This document shows, in pieces, positions 10,672 to 21,392 of a stretch of 64,000 bases of DNA. The DNA is from Eutypella sp. D-1 (Eukaryota; Ascomycota; Sordariomycetes; Xylariales; Diatrypaceae). Where the stretch lies: NCBI GenBank assembly GCA_023313575.1, contig JAJTTP010000006.1:2480001-2544000 (forward strand), written 5' to 3'. A program made the position numbers and the translations under genes. Every line of letters starts with the position of its first letter. The first letter of the stretch is position 1. The notes beneath the pieces were generated by a model, which made no database searches, was not told where the DNA came from, and saw only the letters and a list, made by a program, of their open reading frames with translations.

Positions 10672-13656
10672 TCAGATAGACAGCTCGTAAACGCTCAAGC
10701 GATTCCCGGCACCACAGAATTGCTTCTTGTTGCCGGCACAAACCATGCCGCACTCGTCAGCCCCTTTCTCCTCAGCATCCCCACTGAGCACGTTACCACA
10801 GTAGCATTCGCGGCCGTACTCGGCGCCGAAGAAGACGAAGCCCTCGCAGAACGCGGCGCACGAATCAAGCGTCAGCGCATCGCTAGCGAAGCTCTTAGCC
10901 GCGAGCGTCCTCGTGGCGCCAGCAGCGGCGGCGGCCTCGCTCCAGCAGCCGAACCACGCGTATCCGCCCGCCACCGTGGGCGGCTGCGACGGCCCGCTGG
11001 TTGTATTGCTGTAGTAGAGCTCGAGGCGGTCCGACGCCCCGCAGTACTCCTGTCTGTCCCCGGCACAGGGCATGTTGCAATCGGCGTCGTCGTCGGCCGG
11101 TCCGCTGCCGGCCGCGAGCGCGTTACCGCAGTAGCACTCGCGCCCGTACTCCGCCGCCCAGTACGGGAACTCGCTACAAGCGTCGGCGCACATCTCTAGC
11201 GTCATCGCGTCGTCAGCAAAGGCGCGCCCGTTAAGGGCCCGTCCGGGCACTTCCTCGTAACACCCGACACGGATATACGACGATACAGTCGGCTTCGGCG
11301 CCGGCGTCGCCGTAGTAGACGGCGGCGGCTCTGCCGTGCTGCTGTACAGCTCGAGCCGGTTCCCCGCCCCGCAGTACTGGGTCTCGTCCCCGGAGCATCG
11401 CATGTTGCAGTCGGCGAGGACTGCGCCCTCGCTCGTCGCGGCGAGCGTGTCACCGCAGTAGCCTAGGGGGCAGCAAACACGGGTGATTTGTCAGTCGATA
11501 CCTATGCTTGGTATTTCCTTCAAGGCTCTCCCGATAACTCACATTCTCGGCCGTACTCGGTCCCCCAGTAGAAGAACCCCGTGCAGTTCGCCATGCAGCT
11601 CTCCAGGGTCATCCCGTCGTAAGCGAACGAGGCGCCTGTTAGGGCGCGGCTGTTAGTAGCCTCCTTCTGGCATCCTACGAGTTTGTAGCCCCCTAGCGTT
11701 TGTCTGTGAAACGGCGTATCTGTGGGCGGCCCCGTGCTTGAACTGGTCGCGCTACCTGTAACGACTACGGACCGCGAGGAAGAGACAGTACCGCTCAATG
11801 TTGAAGTGGAAGAACCTACCGGCGGCGTAGACGCCTGCCCCGTCGTACACAATGACGAGGCAGGCGGGTTCTGGAACGCCTGGCAGCTACCCCCGAGCTC
11901 GCCAGCGGCGTTGAAATCGTCGCGCAGCGCGGCGGTGCCGTCGCCGCTCATCACGTCGATTCTGGATGCGTACGCGAGGTCTCCGGGAATCGTGAACTGC
12001 GCCCTGTAGAACGTGTAGGCGCCGACGCAGTCCTGCGCCTCCATGGCCACCGTCGCGTTCCTCAAGTTCGGCACCGGGAGGTTGGCGTTTCCAGTGGGCT
12101 CCTTGTACGACACGTACATGTTCACGGGGAGACTGTTGCGGTCGTTACGGACCTGGACCGGGACATTGTTAACACTATAATAATGGAGTAATGATCATCT
12201 TTCCAGACCACACTAGAACTTACAGCGGCGGTCACGGTCAGAGCCCCGGTCGAGGAGAGAACACAGCTCTGCGGCTTCTGCAAGAGGATGGCGTCCTGTA
12301 CGGGATATGAGTTGCCGTTATTGTCGACCGTCTGCTTCGCGCCGCTCGCCATATTAAGGGTCAGGGTGAATGACGATATCCCAGTGGCGGTAGGGATCGC
12401 GTGGTCGATGGGAAACCACTTCCAAGACTTGTTAGTTTGGGTTCCATGGAGCTAAAGCAGTTCGAGCATATAAGGATGTGTAAGTAGGCACTTACGACGA
12501 ACGTATCATCGAACCCGGTAGAAGCGCCCAACAAGGTAGCCGTAAAAGTGCAGCCGCCACTGCCGCAGTCATCGCCGCCATTCCTATCCTTGAATGTCAC
12601 GGCCACGCTGGACACGGAATCGCCCCCGAGCGCCGTAGTCCTAACACGGATGAACCCGCTCAGCTGCATGGTGGACGCGCGCGCGTTGAGCGTCAGCTGC
12701 ATATTCACGGGCTTGACGAAGTATGGCTGGATCGGAGCGGAGAGGGTGACGGCCGAGGGGACGGTGTCGATCATCTTCTGGAGGACGGCCTGACAGGTTG
12801 TGCGGAAGGCCGCCGGGTCAGCCATTGCCCGCACGGTGGCGTTCTGGTCGTAGTTGAAGACCTTGAAGTCCGAGTTCCGCGTAGCCTTGATGGAAGGACC
12901 CACCACTAGCGGGTTCGTCGTGTTACCCGCGATGTAGTCAGCGACGACGCCGTTGTCGAACGCCGCCGGCGTCCCGTCCATCGACACCGCATCGTTCGGC
13001 GGCGCCGACCCCACCGGCACGATCTGCGGGAACTCTGCCGCGTGCACGCTCCCCAGCGTGTGTCCGCAAGCGACCGCCTGGATCATCTCGTCCCGCGCAA
13101 AACCCATGCGGCTGAACTGGTTCTCGAAGATAAAGGCCGTGTTCTGGGGCATGGGGACGTTGCTGAGGGGCCCGCCGACCGCGGCGTCGACGCGGCCGCC
13201 GCGCACCGGCACGGACGGCCCGCCACACGACCGCACCGCGAAGTAGGCGCCGAGGGCGACGAGGTCCGCGACGCTGGACCGGCTCGTGTAGAAGTCCTGC
13301 ATGAAGCGCAGGGTAGTCGCGAAGGCGGGCCCGGCGTTCTCCGCGTACGCCAGCTCGAACTGGATGGAGCCGTCGACGCCGCCGGAGCGCACTCCCGTCC
13401 GCGTGTCGATGGTCGTCGTCGCCATGTCGTGAAACGCCGTGCGCAGCCACTCCGCCGCGGCCACGCGGCCGGGCCCCGACGCCTCGTTCCCGCACGGCAT
13501 CACCGTGCCCCCGAACTGCCGCGACCGGTAGCCCCCCACCTGGTACATGATTTCCTCCAGCTCGTCGGTCGGCGCCGGCCACGTCGGGTCTTCTGCCATC
13601 CCGCCCGCGCTCTGCGACAGCAGTGCGCCCAGAACCAGTGACCAGTTCCACTTCAT
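10672..13656 (-). CDS. Secreted haem peroxidase with three C-terminal WSC domains
   Basis: A predicted extracellular haem peroxidase (plant/fungal/bacterial superfamily, CAZy AA2-like) fused to carbohydrate-binding WSC modules. Exons: 13656-12496, 12427-12224, 12152-11543 and 11462-10672, with introns of 68, 71 and 80 nt, all consistent in phase; 921 aa. Residues 1-21 form a signal peptide (MKWNWSLVLGALLSQSAGGMA). Distal catalytic Arg72 and His76 are in WLRTAFHDMAT; the proximal haem ligand His199 is in AVACGHTLGSVH. Residues ~300-600 form a middle region I do not recognise, followed by a Ser/Thr-rich linker. The WSC domains lie at about 609-690, 720-800 and 825-920, each with the repeated core EYGRECYCG and ending YCGAGNRL or similar. 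It would use H2O2 to oxidise a substrate while tethered to glucan or other cell-wall polysaccharide; the substrate is unknown. WSC plus peroxidase fusions are known in ascomycetes; activity is inferred from the residues only. Confidence 0.9.
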
Positions 13657-15667
13657 CGTGATATGGCTGTCTGCCTACTCCGGAAGCTATGCAGTCTTAC
13701 TTAAAGAGAACACACAAACTAAGGGGAATTGAGGTGGGTGAGGAAGGGGATTCTAATTATGAGATGTGAGACATGCAAACGAGTGATGAGAGTTTGAATT
13801 AATCAATTACCAAGTCCTAAGTTATAAGTCGAAATGGTAGACAGTCTGATAGCTAGCTGGGTAGTATACAAACAATCAACACACACATGCATCACGGCCT
13901 GGATCTCGGTGGGTGTCAGTCGACCACCAAGCTACAATCAACGCCGCTTGCTCCTCACATGCCGAACTCCCCTGCCCCTCTACCCCGGTGCGTGCACTGC
14001 TGGATGGTGATATCGCGTACCTAGTTACATATCTACGTCGAGCCACTTCAGGTGGCAGGGGGGGTTATGGGGGCTGGCTGTCAGCGCCTAGAACCTGCAT
14101 CTGCAACCACCAGGGCGAGAATACGAAGTGGCAGGTGGTCATCCCATTCGCCTCGCAGGTACTCACCAACCGGCCAATATACCAAATAGAAAAGGGGGAA
14201 AAAAGGGGGGGGGGAGAAAAAGAATAAAAAGGCCGGCTTTGTATTGGATGGCACGGCATACTGGACCGTCACTTTTCACCTCTTGCTGCCCAGCATTAGA
14301 CGTATCGTATCGCTTATTACTACCTTTTCAGATCCATCATTACTTAGGTAGTTAAGAGGGGTAGACACAACAAGGAGCTCAAGCAAGCACTCGTTCAGCC
14401 GTCGGCAACCGAGTGCTGCTCCCTAGAGGGGGCCAGGCCACCGGCCTCTTTACGCCAGCCTCTTACCTCGACGAGGAGAACAAACAGTGAAAACGCTTCA
14501 TGATAAATGAAGTCGATACAACGGGCACATGTCGCGTGCGGTATACCAGGTGAGGTGGAGGTGGGGTAGAACGAATGAAGCCCCCTTTTTCTTCTTTCGG
14601 TGATTGCGGTGGTAGCAGTGGCTTTCAGCCAAACTTCGTAAAACCACCTGACGGCCTCTCGCTTGTGCAAGAATTGCTCAGCTGCCCAGTCCTGCAGGGT
14701 CATTTGGAAAAAGGAGGGATAAGGAAGGGGGGACGGGTGGCTTTTTAGGGGGGGTGTGGCTGGCTGGCTGGCTGATCGGCGAAATTCACCGAACCCAGAT
14801 CTGCATGGGAGCGCTACATAAATATGTACTTCAAGACATCATGATGCAGCGGGCTGCTGCCGCGACCTTTGAACTAGCTCATGAAGACCTTATACAAATA
14901 CTGGCGCCGCCAAGCTATGCCGCAACACTTTTTCGTAGAAGCAAAATATTATGGAAATAAGGGAGTTGATGGGCCATACTACATTATATAGGTACCTAGG
15001 TGGTATATAGCAGTCTAGAGACAACCATTAGTCCAGATAGATCTAAAGCCGGGCCATCCCGCTCTTACCGCAGTCCCAGAACATGATGTACATCTACGTA
15101 CATACCTAGGCCACACACATCTGGCACGTGGGACTTCTTCTACGTACGTTTGTAGAAGGAAGAACCGAGGTGGCTTCTATAATTGAAGAAGATTGCCGAT
15201 TCATATATGAGCCCCGTGCATAGCCCCGTGCATATATGATATCTGAGAAAAATGTGCTTCTCTGGCCATCTTTGCAGGAGGTCTACATATGCTCTGGGTC
15301 TTAGAGGGGGTGTTCCTTAGTAAGAGCCTACTCTTGTACCTACCAAACTTCGTAGATTCTTGGCAGGGGATATGCTCAGTAACCTTCCTGTAGCGAAAAA
15401 ATTCAGAAAAAAACGCCGACCTCGAATGGGGGCCCCGGGAAAGATGTGTCGGCATGAAATAGCCGTCCTGGAGATTCAAGTTGGCTGTCACTTGTATTTT
15501 GAGTGACATCAAGTACCCGCAGAATTATTAGCTTATTAGCTTTCACCCTACTTAGTAGTTAGTGCAAACCCGGACACCAAAGTCTCCGCATAGGGCACTC
15601 TGCGATATAATACCAAATTCGGCTCCAGCAAATCAACAATCAGTCACCAGAAACTGATTCGACAGTA
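13657..15667. other. Intergenic upstream of the peroxidase gene
   Basis: This holds the promoter of the minus-strand peroxidase gene (just above 13656) and spacer. A G/A-rich run sits at 14190-14226. Bases about 14743-14775 have a short GGCT tandem (GTGGCTGGCTGGCTGGCTG). The minus frame 14703-14395 starts MTLQDWAAEQFLHKREAVRW and looks mildly protein-like. It has no recognisable domain or splice partners, so it is not called a gene. Bases 14990-15190 are rich in TACGTAC/TACCTAGG motifs. Confidence 0.4.
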
Positions 15668-15758
15668 TCCGAATTGGTGTAGTGGCTAACATTATCCGCT
15701 CTCATTGGAACAACTGATGCGTGCCGGGTAGCCCGGGGTTCGATTCCCCGATTCGGAG
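15668..15758 (+). tRNA. tRNA-Glu (anticodon CTC) with a 19-nt intron
   Basis: The acceptor stem TCCGAAT (15668-15674) pairs perfectly with ATTCGGA (15751-15757), with discriminator G15758. The D arm is GTGT/ACAT with loop AGTGGCTA. The anticodon stem ATCCG pairs with CGGGT. The anticodon loop reads CT-CTC-A, giving anticodon CTC (Glu). An intron of 19 nt at 15705-15723 sits between positions 37 and 38, the canonical place. The T arm is CGGGG-TTCGATT-CCCCG with a good B box. The mature length is 72 nt. A T-run follows directly. Confidence 0.95.
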
Positions 15759-15759
15759 A

Positions 15760-15774
15760 TTTTCTTTTTTTTTT
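15760..15774 (+). terminator. RNA polymerase III terminator of tRNA-Glu
   Basis: A TTTT then T10 run begins two bases after the tRNA 3' end, the standard pol III stop signal. Confidence 0.85.
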
Positions 15775-16327
15775 GGTCTTTTTATTACTTTCTTTTCCCT
15801 CTTCGTATTGTCGCAAAACTTCTCTTTGCACTAGTGTTCTCGCTCCTCCTGCTCAGTCTCCCCCTTTTTTTCTTTTAACTCAGTACGGAGCACTTTCTCC
15901 TCTGCTAGCTAGGACATTATGGCGGGGTAAAAGGGTAGTAGAAGGCTCAATTAATTGGCAGTGGCTTAAGCTGATAGCGAAAACCGGTACGCCACAGTAG
16001 ATAAACGCTGGCCCCACCCATATGTAGTAGAAAAATCGCTTAATTGAAGTGCACAGACCACCACATATAACACCCCCGATATCGTTATCAGCCCTGATAA
16101 GCCAGCCTAGCTTAAAAAACCCACAGAGCAGAGAGGAAAATTAATTCGATTTTGTGTGGTAAACCCCAAACTAAGCCCACCTAGCTAGCCCATGCAACTT
16201 TTTTGCCCTTTTCCTAAGCCCTCCAGATTTGAACATCTCCAACCTCACAATCCAACACCCCCCCCCTCCCCAACGCGACACCAATACTAACCACAGGGAA
16301 ACTTCATTACCCTTTCGGACCGTCGCA
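15775..16327 (+). promoter_or_regulatory. RPL4 upstream region with pyrimidine tract
   Basis: This 553-bp stretch separates the tRNA-Glu terminator from the RPL4 start codon. It contains a strong pyrimidine tract at about 16250-16270 (ACACCCCCCCCCTCCCC), close to the ATG, of the kind common in fungal ribosomal-protein leaders. A CCTAAGCCCT motif lies near 16212-16222. No factor-binding site can be assigned with confidence. Confidence 0.45.
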
Positions 16328-17601
16328 ATGGCCTCTCGACCGACCGTCACCATCGTCGGAAAGGATGGTTCTCCCTCGGGAGCTACCCATCCTCTTCCCA
16401 GCGTCTTTACGTCGCCCATCCGTCCCGATATTGTCCAGCAAGTTCACACCGGAATTGCCAAGAACAAGAGACAGCCCTATGCCGTGAGCGAGAAGGCTGG
16501 TCACCAAACCTCTGCCGAGTCGTGGGGTACCGGTTAGTAGACATAAAAATGGAAAAGGAAAGGGAACGGGTGAATTGACAACAGAAAATAGGTCGTGCCG
16601 TCGCCCGTATCCCCCGTGTCTCCGGTGGTGGTACTCACCGTGCTGGTCAGGCTGCCTTCGGTAACATGTGCCGTTCCGGTCGCATGTTCGCTCCTACCAA
16701 GACCTGGCGCAAGTGGCACATCAAGATCAACCAGGGCCAGAAGTGAGTTTTCCTCTTTTTTTCTCCCTCCTTTTCCCCTCCAGGTCAAGGTCAAGGTCAA
16801 AGGGTTGAAGACATGAGAATAAAAATACTAAACTCACCCAGGCGATTCGCTACTGCCTCTGCTCTTGCCGCCTCCGCCGTCCCCCCTCTGCTGCTCGCCC
16901 GTGGCCACCAGATCTCCGCTGTCCCCGAGGTTCCCCTCGTTGTCGACTCCGCCGCTTTCGAGAACGGTGCCGCTGCCAAGACCAGCGCTGCCCTGGCTAT
17001 CCTGAAGGCTGTCGGAGCTGCCACTGATATCGAGAAGGCCAAGAAGTCCAAGAAGCTCCGCGCCGGTAAGGGCAAGCTTCGTGGTCGCCGCCACCGCCAG
17101 CGTCGTGGCCCTCTGGTCATCTACGACCCCGCCGTTGACGGCAAGGAGCTCGTCACTGGTACCCGCAACCTGCCCGGTGTTGAGACCTGCTCCGTCCACG
17201 CCCTGAACCTCCTCCAGCTGGCTCCTGGTGGTCACCTCGGCCGATTCGTCGTCTGGACCTCCGCTGCTTTCAAGGCCCTCGACAGCATCTACGGCACCAC
17301 CACCACCCCCTCCGAGCTCAAGAAGGACTTCCTGCTGCCCTCCAACATCGTCTCTCAGGCCGATCTCACCCGTCTGATCAACAGCTCTGAGATCCAGAGC
17401 GTCCTCCGCGCCCCCAAGGGCACCGCCCTGACCAAGCGCGCCAGCGTCCAGAAGAAGAACCCTCTGCGCAACAAGCAGGTCATGCTGCGCTTCAACCCCT
17501 ACCACGCCACCTTCGTCAAGGACAAGGTCGGTCAGCAGGCCGAAGAGGGCAAGCCCAAGAGAGCTCCCAAGGAGTTCCTTGAGCTCGTCAACGAGGCTTA
17601 A
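16328..17601 (+). CDS. RPL4: 60S ribosomal protein L4 (uL4)
   Basis: A structural protein of the large ribosomal subunit; its internal loop lines the peptide exit tunnel. Exons: 16328-16532, 16592-16742 and 16842-17601, with introns of 59 nt (GTTAGT..TAG) and 99 nt (GTGAGT..CAG, branch CTAAACTCAC). Phases match and give 371 aa, the usual fungal length. Diagnostic stretches are [82 protein letters not shown] and a basic C-terminus ending LELVNEA. The coding exons are strongly C-biased at third positions (GCC, CTC, AAG), as expected for a highly expressed gene and unlike most neighbours. It lies 570 bp downstream of tRNA-Glu on the same strand, with independent promoters. Confidence 0.98.
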
Positions 17602-18956
17602 GTGGAGAGAGAGAAACCGGACCCCGCTTGGTGAGCAGCTCGGTCTAAGAAGTGGAAACGGAGAGACGGATGAATGGGGAAAAATCGATGCATTGCGGTC
17701 TTACAGTTGAGGCGTAACGGTCATTAGGTCAATTGAATGAATCAATGAGGGAAGGGGGGCTTTCGTTTTTCTCCGGCCCCCCCTTTACTAGCTTTGAGAG
17801 CACATATTTATGGCTAGCTTTCCAATCAACCGTCGTGATGATCCGAGTAGAGCGCCTTGCTTGTCCACGCGAGGGAAATGCACCGTGGTCGTGAACTGCT
17901 TCATATCACCGTAATGATTACTTAATATTCGCAATGCATCTATGAGACGGTAGTACAAAATCAGCTCGTTCATACCCTATCCCCTCTTTACATTAACGAC
18001 TAAGTAGTAATCGAGAAGCTCCGGTTGGGCCGGGACTACCGTATCTACTGCCAGTCTAGACAACGGCGCCACGGGAATCCCCGTTGAGCCGTTGTAAAAG
18101 AATAGGGTAGGCACATGCTTACGTTGCTTACCTAGGGCACCCCCCCCCTATATACTTTTACTGGTGATGGTGTCTTCACTAAGATGGTACAACGCCATGC
18201 CGGAGGGAGGGATACGATACAGCTAGATGGAGTCCGGCTGCTCAGGACGGGAAGTTCCCTTATGTTTTGTCCATAAAGCGACTCTGGCTGTATTGTCTAG
18301 CTATGTACATATACTGTACTGTATGTGTTCCGGAATAAAATCAAATGAAATGCCCCCCCATCCCCATTTACCCATCTACATTCGAACCCCTCTCCCCGCC
18401 CCTATCGCCTAGTCTCGTTCCGTCGTCTGCTCGTTCTATCATCAGCCGGGCTGTTATCGTGAAGAAAGAAAGGGAATGGAGAAAATAACGAGGTGATCGG
18501 TGTTCACCGCCGCCACTTTCGCGAATCCATCCCGTCTATCTGGTGGTCGGCCTAAGCCCTCGCCGACACGGGCACGTACAAGTAGAGGCCGCGTTAAAAA
18601 CCCCCTCTGAGGCGCCCGTGGCAGGACTAGCAACATTCGCCTTCCCCCCTCGCTTGCTTGGTCATGTTTTGTATGCTGGCGGTAGCTCAGCCATGAAGCA
18701 CCGATGAGCGGCTCCCCGTGCATACCATCATCCGGATGGGACAGGTTTGCGGAGTAAACGCCACGACTCTGCCCTACCCCCTCCAACCGTGGACGTTATC
18801 TCGAATTCCGGGTCTCTCTCTCTCCGGTTTGCCCAGCTCTAGGTAGTTCCTGGCAAGGGCCTCTCGCTTCCTTGACTTCTAGTTTTTCTCGCCTCATCTT
18901 GTCTTGTCGTGCATTGGCCATTCTCTCTTCCCGCCCCACTTTACACTCCCTTCTCC
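17602..18956. other. Intergenic between convergent RPL4 and the aminotransferase gene
   Basis: Both flanking genes end here, so the region contains two 3' UTRs and spacer. No gene is supported. The minus frame at 18454-18786 is open but has no recognisable family or splice structure. Confidence 0.45.
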
Positions 18957-21392
18957 TCAACACCCCATACAAGCAGCAGGCACGAAGTCATCCAGCTGCG
19001 CCGCCTCCTGCTCCTCAGAGCCCGGGGCGCCCTCGAGCAAGCGCTCGAGCTCCGCGACGCGCTTGATGCGCCAGAAGCGGCGGACGCCCTCGGCGAAGCG
19101 GCGCGAGCAGGCGGCGACCTCGTCGGCGTTGTCCTCGGCCGCGAAGCAAAGCCGGTAGTGCGCCCAGCCGCGGGCCGCGGCGATCTCCTCCGTCGCGCTG
19201 AACATCAGGCCCGGGCTCACGACCACGAGGTGCGGCTTCCGCGTCAGCAGCACGAACAGCGCCGTGCAGAGCGCCACGCCGTCCACCACGGCGCCGGTGC
19301 CGGTGTTGGCGTTGGTATTGGTGTCCTGCCGCGGCGCCCCCCACAGCGGGTGCGACTCGAAGCGCATGCGCAGCCAGACGAACATGCCGCCGCGGGGCCA
19401 GCGCAGGTCGTAGAGGCGGGTCTTAGTGATGACGCCCCAGTCGGCGTCGGCGGGGCGGAGCGGGGTCTGGTGTTTGAGGTCGTGGGCGCCGTCGTCGAGG
19501 GCGCGGCACATGGCGACCATGCGGCGCTCGTATTCGGCGCGGAGGCCCTCGAGCCAGCGGACCCAGCCGTCGACGCGCCAGCCGGCGAACGTGTCGCGCG
19601 ATCCCAGGCGCAGCGCAGCTGCGAACCCGGCCCGCGCGCTCTCCGGCTGCGACCCCATCAGCGCGCTCGCCACCACCACCTGCACGAACCCCGACGGCTG
19701 CTGCGTCGACGATTCGTTGATCCGCAGCAGGCGCTCGATGATCGCCGGCGTCGCCGTCATCCACCCCATCCGGCAACCCGGTGCCACCGTCTTCGAGAAC
19801 GTGTCCAGTCGCACCACCCGCCCGTCCACGTCGATGCTGAGGTACGACGGCACCAACGAGTCCAGGAACGCATAGCCCGACTTGCGCTCCAGTGTATTCA
19901 CCGACGGTTCCTCCTCCGGCGGTGGCGGCAGCCCCCGCGACCGCGCCTCCTCGGCCGCCGCTGATGGGTACTGCAGGTACCAGTACGGGTCGTCTTCGAT
20001 GATGATGACGTCGTACTTGCTGCATAGGGCGTAGATCTGCTTGCGCCGTTCCAGCGGTAGGACCCCGCCCGTGGGATTGTGGCCCATCCTGTTACCCGGA
20101 TATTAGCGGAGTCCCGAAAAAAGAAAGGCTTTATGCCGCTACAAGTGTGACGGCGGTGCCAGGGGAGAGGGCGAGCGACGTCGCGTAAAGTTTAATGGCG
20201 TGGTAGGGGGTTTAAACTTTAGGTACACACACGGGACGATCCGCGGGTACGGGTAAACTTACGTGACGGTGTACATCAAATGCGGCCTCTTGCCCTTGGT
20301 CTCGTCCCAGTTAGACAACACATCTTCCAGACCGCCGGGTCCGTACGGGAGCATGCCGTCCTCGTCCATCTCGACGGGAGCGATCTTCACACCGTGAGGC
20401 TCGGCCTGTCGTTCCACAATCCCAGTGTTAGCGCTTCCGAAATAAGTTTCGGGCCTAGCCCTTCGCGAATCTGCCCCCCCCCCAAAAAAAATAGCCCGCG
20501 GGCGAAATAGAAGGGGCATCTGCTCACCTGGCTTAAAACGTTGGTATACATGAAGACCTCGGTCAGGAGGCCGGGTCGGTCGCGCGGGTCATCCTTGCCG
20601 GGGATCCAGTCATTGACGAACAGCTGCAAGGCCTTGGACAAGCCGTCAGTAGCGCCGACAGTGAAGATGATCTCGGGCCCGCCGTCGTAGGGGACGTTGG
20701 GGTGGAGGCACTCGCGGGTGAACTGGCGGACGAAGGAGAGCAAGGGCGGGTACCCGTTCGCCTGGCCGTACTGCAGGGCGGTAGCCAGGTCGATGCGCTC
20801 GAAGGGGTCCTCGGTCGCGGAGTCGTGGGGCACGACCACGTGCGACGCCGACGCCGGCCGCTTCTTCGCCTCCCTCTTCTTCTTCTGCTGCTTCACCGTC
20901 GCCGGATCCGCCTCCGCCGCCGCCGCCTTCGAGATCGCCGCCTTCTGCGCCAGCTGCGACGCCAGCTGCTCGGTTTCCACCGGCCGCCGCTCGTCGTCGC
21001 TCCGCGGCTCCCACCGGTCGGGCTTAGCGGTCTGCGCCTCGAGCGTGTCGAAGGGGAAGTAGCTGGGGTTGGGAAGGCCTGTTTTTTTTTTTCGCGATCA
21101 GACTTACACGACCACACACGCGACAAGGAACCGGCCGACCTGGTATACCAAGGATGCGCAGAGACTGATGGGAGGAAAAAACAAAAACAAGAAAATACTA
21201 ACCGCCGGCGAGCTGGCCGATGCCTGGGATCATGAAATACTTATAGTATTGCTTCATTTTATTTGCCGTCCTGGCCTTCGTCACTTCGGAGTAGTGGTGG
21301 CTCATATCCTTGGGAGGCGGCTTCTTCGTGACACCGGCGGCAGTGCCGGCGCCGGCCGGGTTGTCACTGGAACTGGATGACTCCATGTCCAT
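18957..21392 (-). CDS. PLP-dependent class I/II aminotransferase, aromatic/Aro8-like
   Basis: A fold-type I PLP transaminase resembling fungal aromatic amino acid aminotransferases (Aro8 / 2-aminoadipate / kynurenine type). It would move amino groups between aromatic amino acids and 2-oxo acids. Exons: 21392-21203, 21078-20528, 20405-20263 and 20088-18957, with introns of 124, 122 and 174 nt; 671 aa. Family signatures are GLPNPSYFPFDTLE, ATALQYGQANGYPPLLSFVR, FTVGATDGLSKALQLF, TMGHNPTGG (Asn for the PLP ring), VIIIEDDPYWYLQYP (Asp/Tyr for PLP) and LDTFSKTVAPGCRMGW, whose Lys forms the Schiff base. The C-terminal domain contains WPRGGMFVWLRM. The start is the first ATG of an in-frame MDMESSSSS run. 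The protein is longer than the usual ~500-560 aa because of a Lys/Ala-rich insert after the N-terminal motif (KKKREAKKRP) and several loop insertions. Substrate specificity is not readable from sequence. Confidence 0.88.

Noticed and set aside
13042..13641. Long plus-strand frame antisense to the peroxidase gene
   Set aside because: It is a GC-rich shadow of the peroxidase exon, with Arg/Pro/His-rich low-complexity translation and no family.
18909..19964. 351-codon plus-strand frame opposite the aminotransferase
   Set aside because: Its translation is Arg/Ala/His-rich. The antisense strand encodes a clear PLP enzyme with all motifs, so this is a composition artefact.
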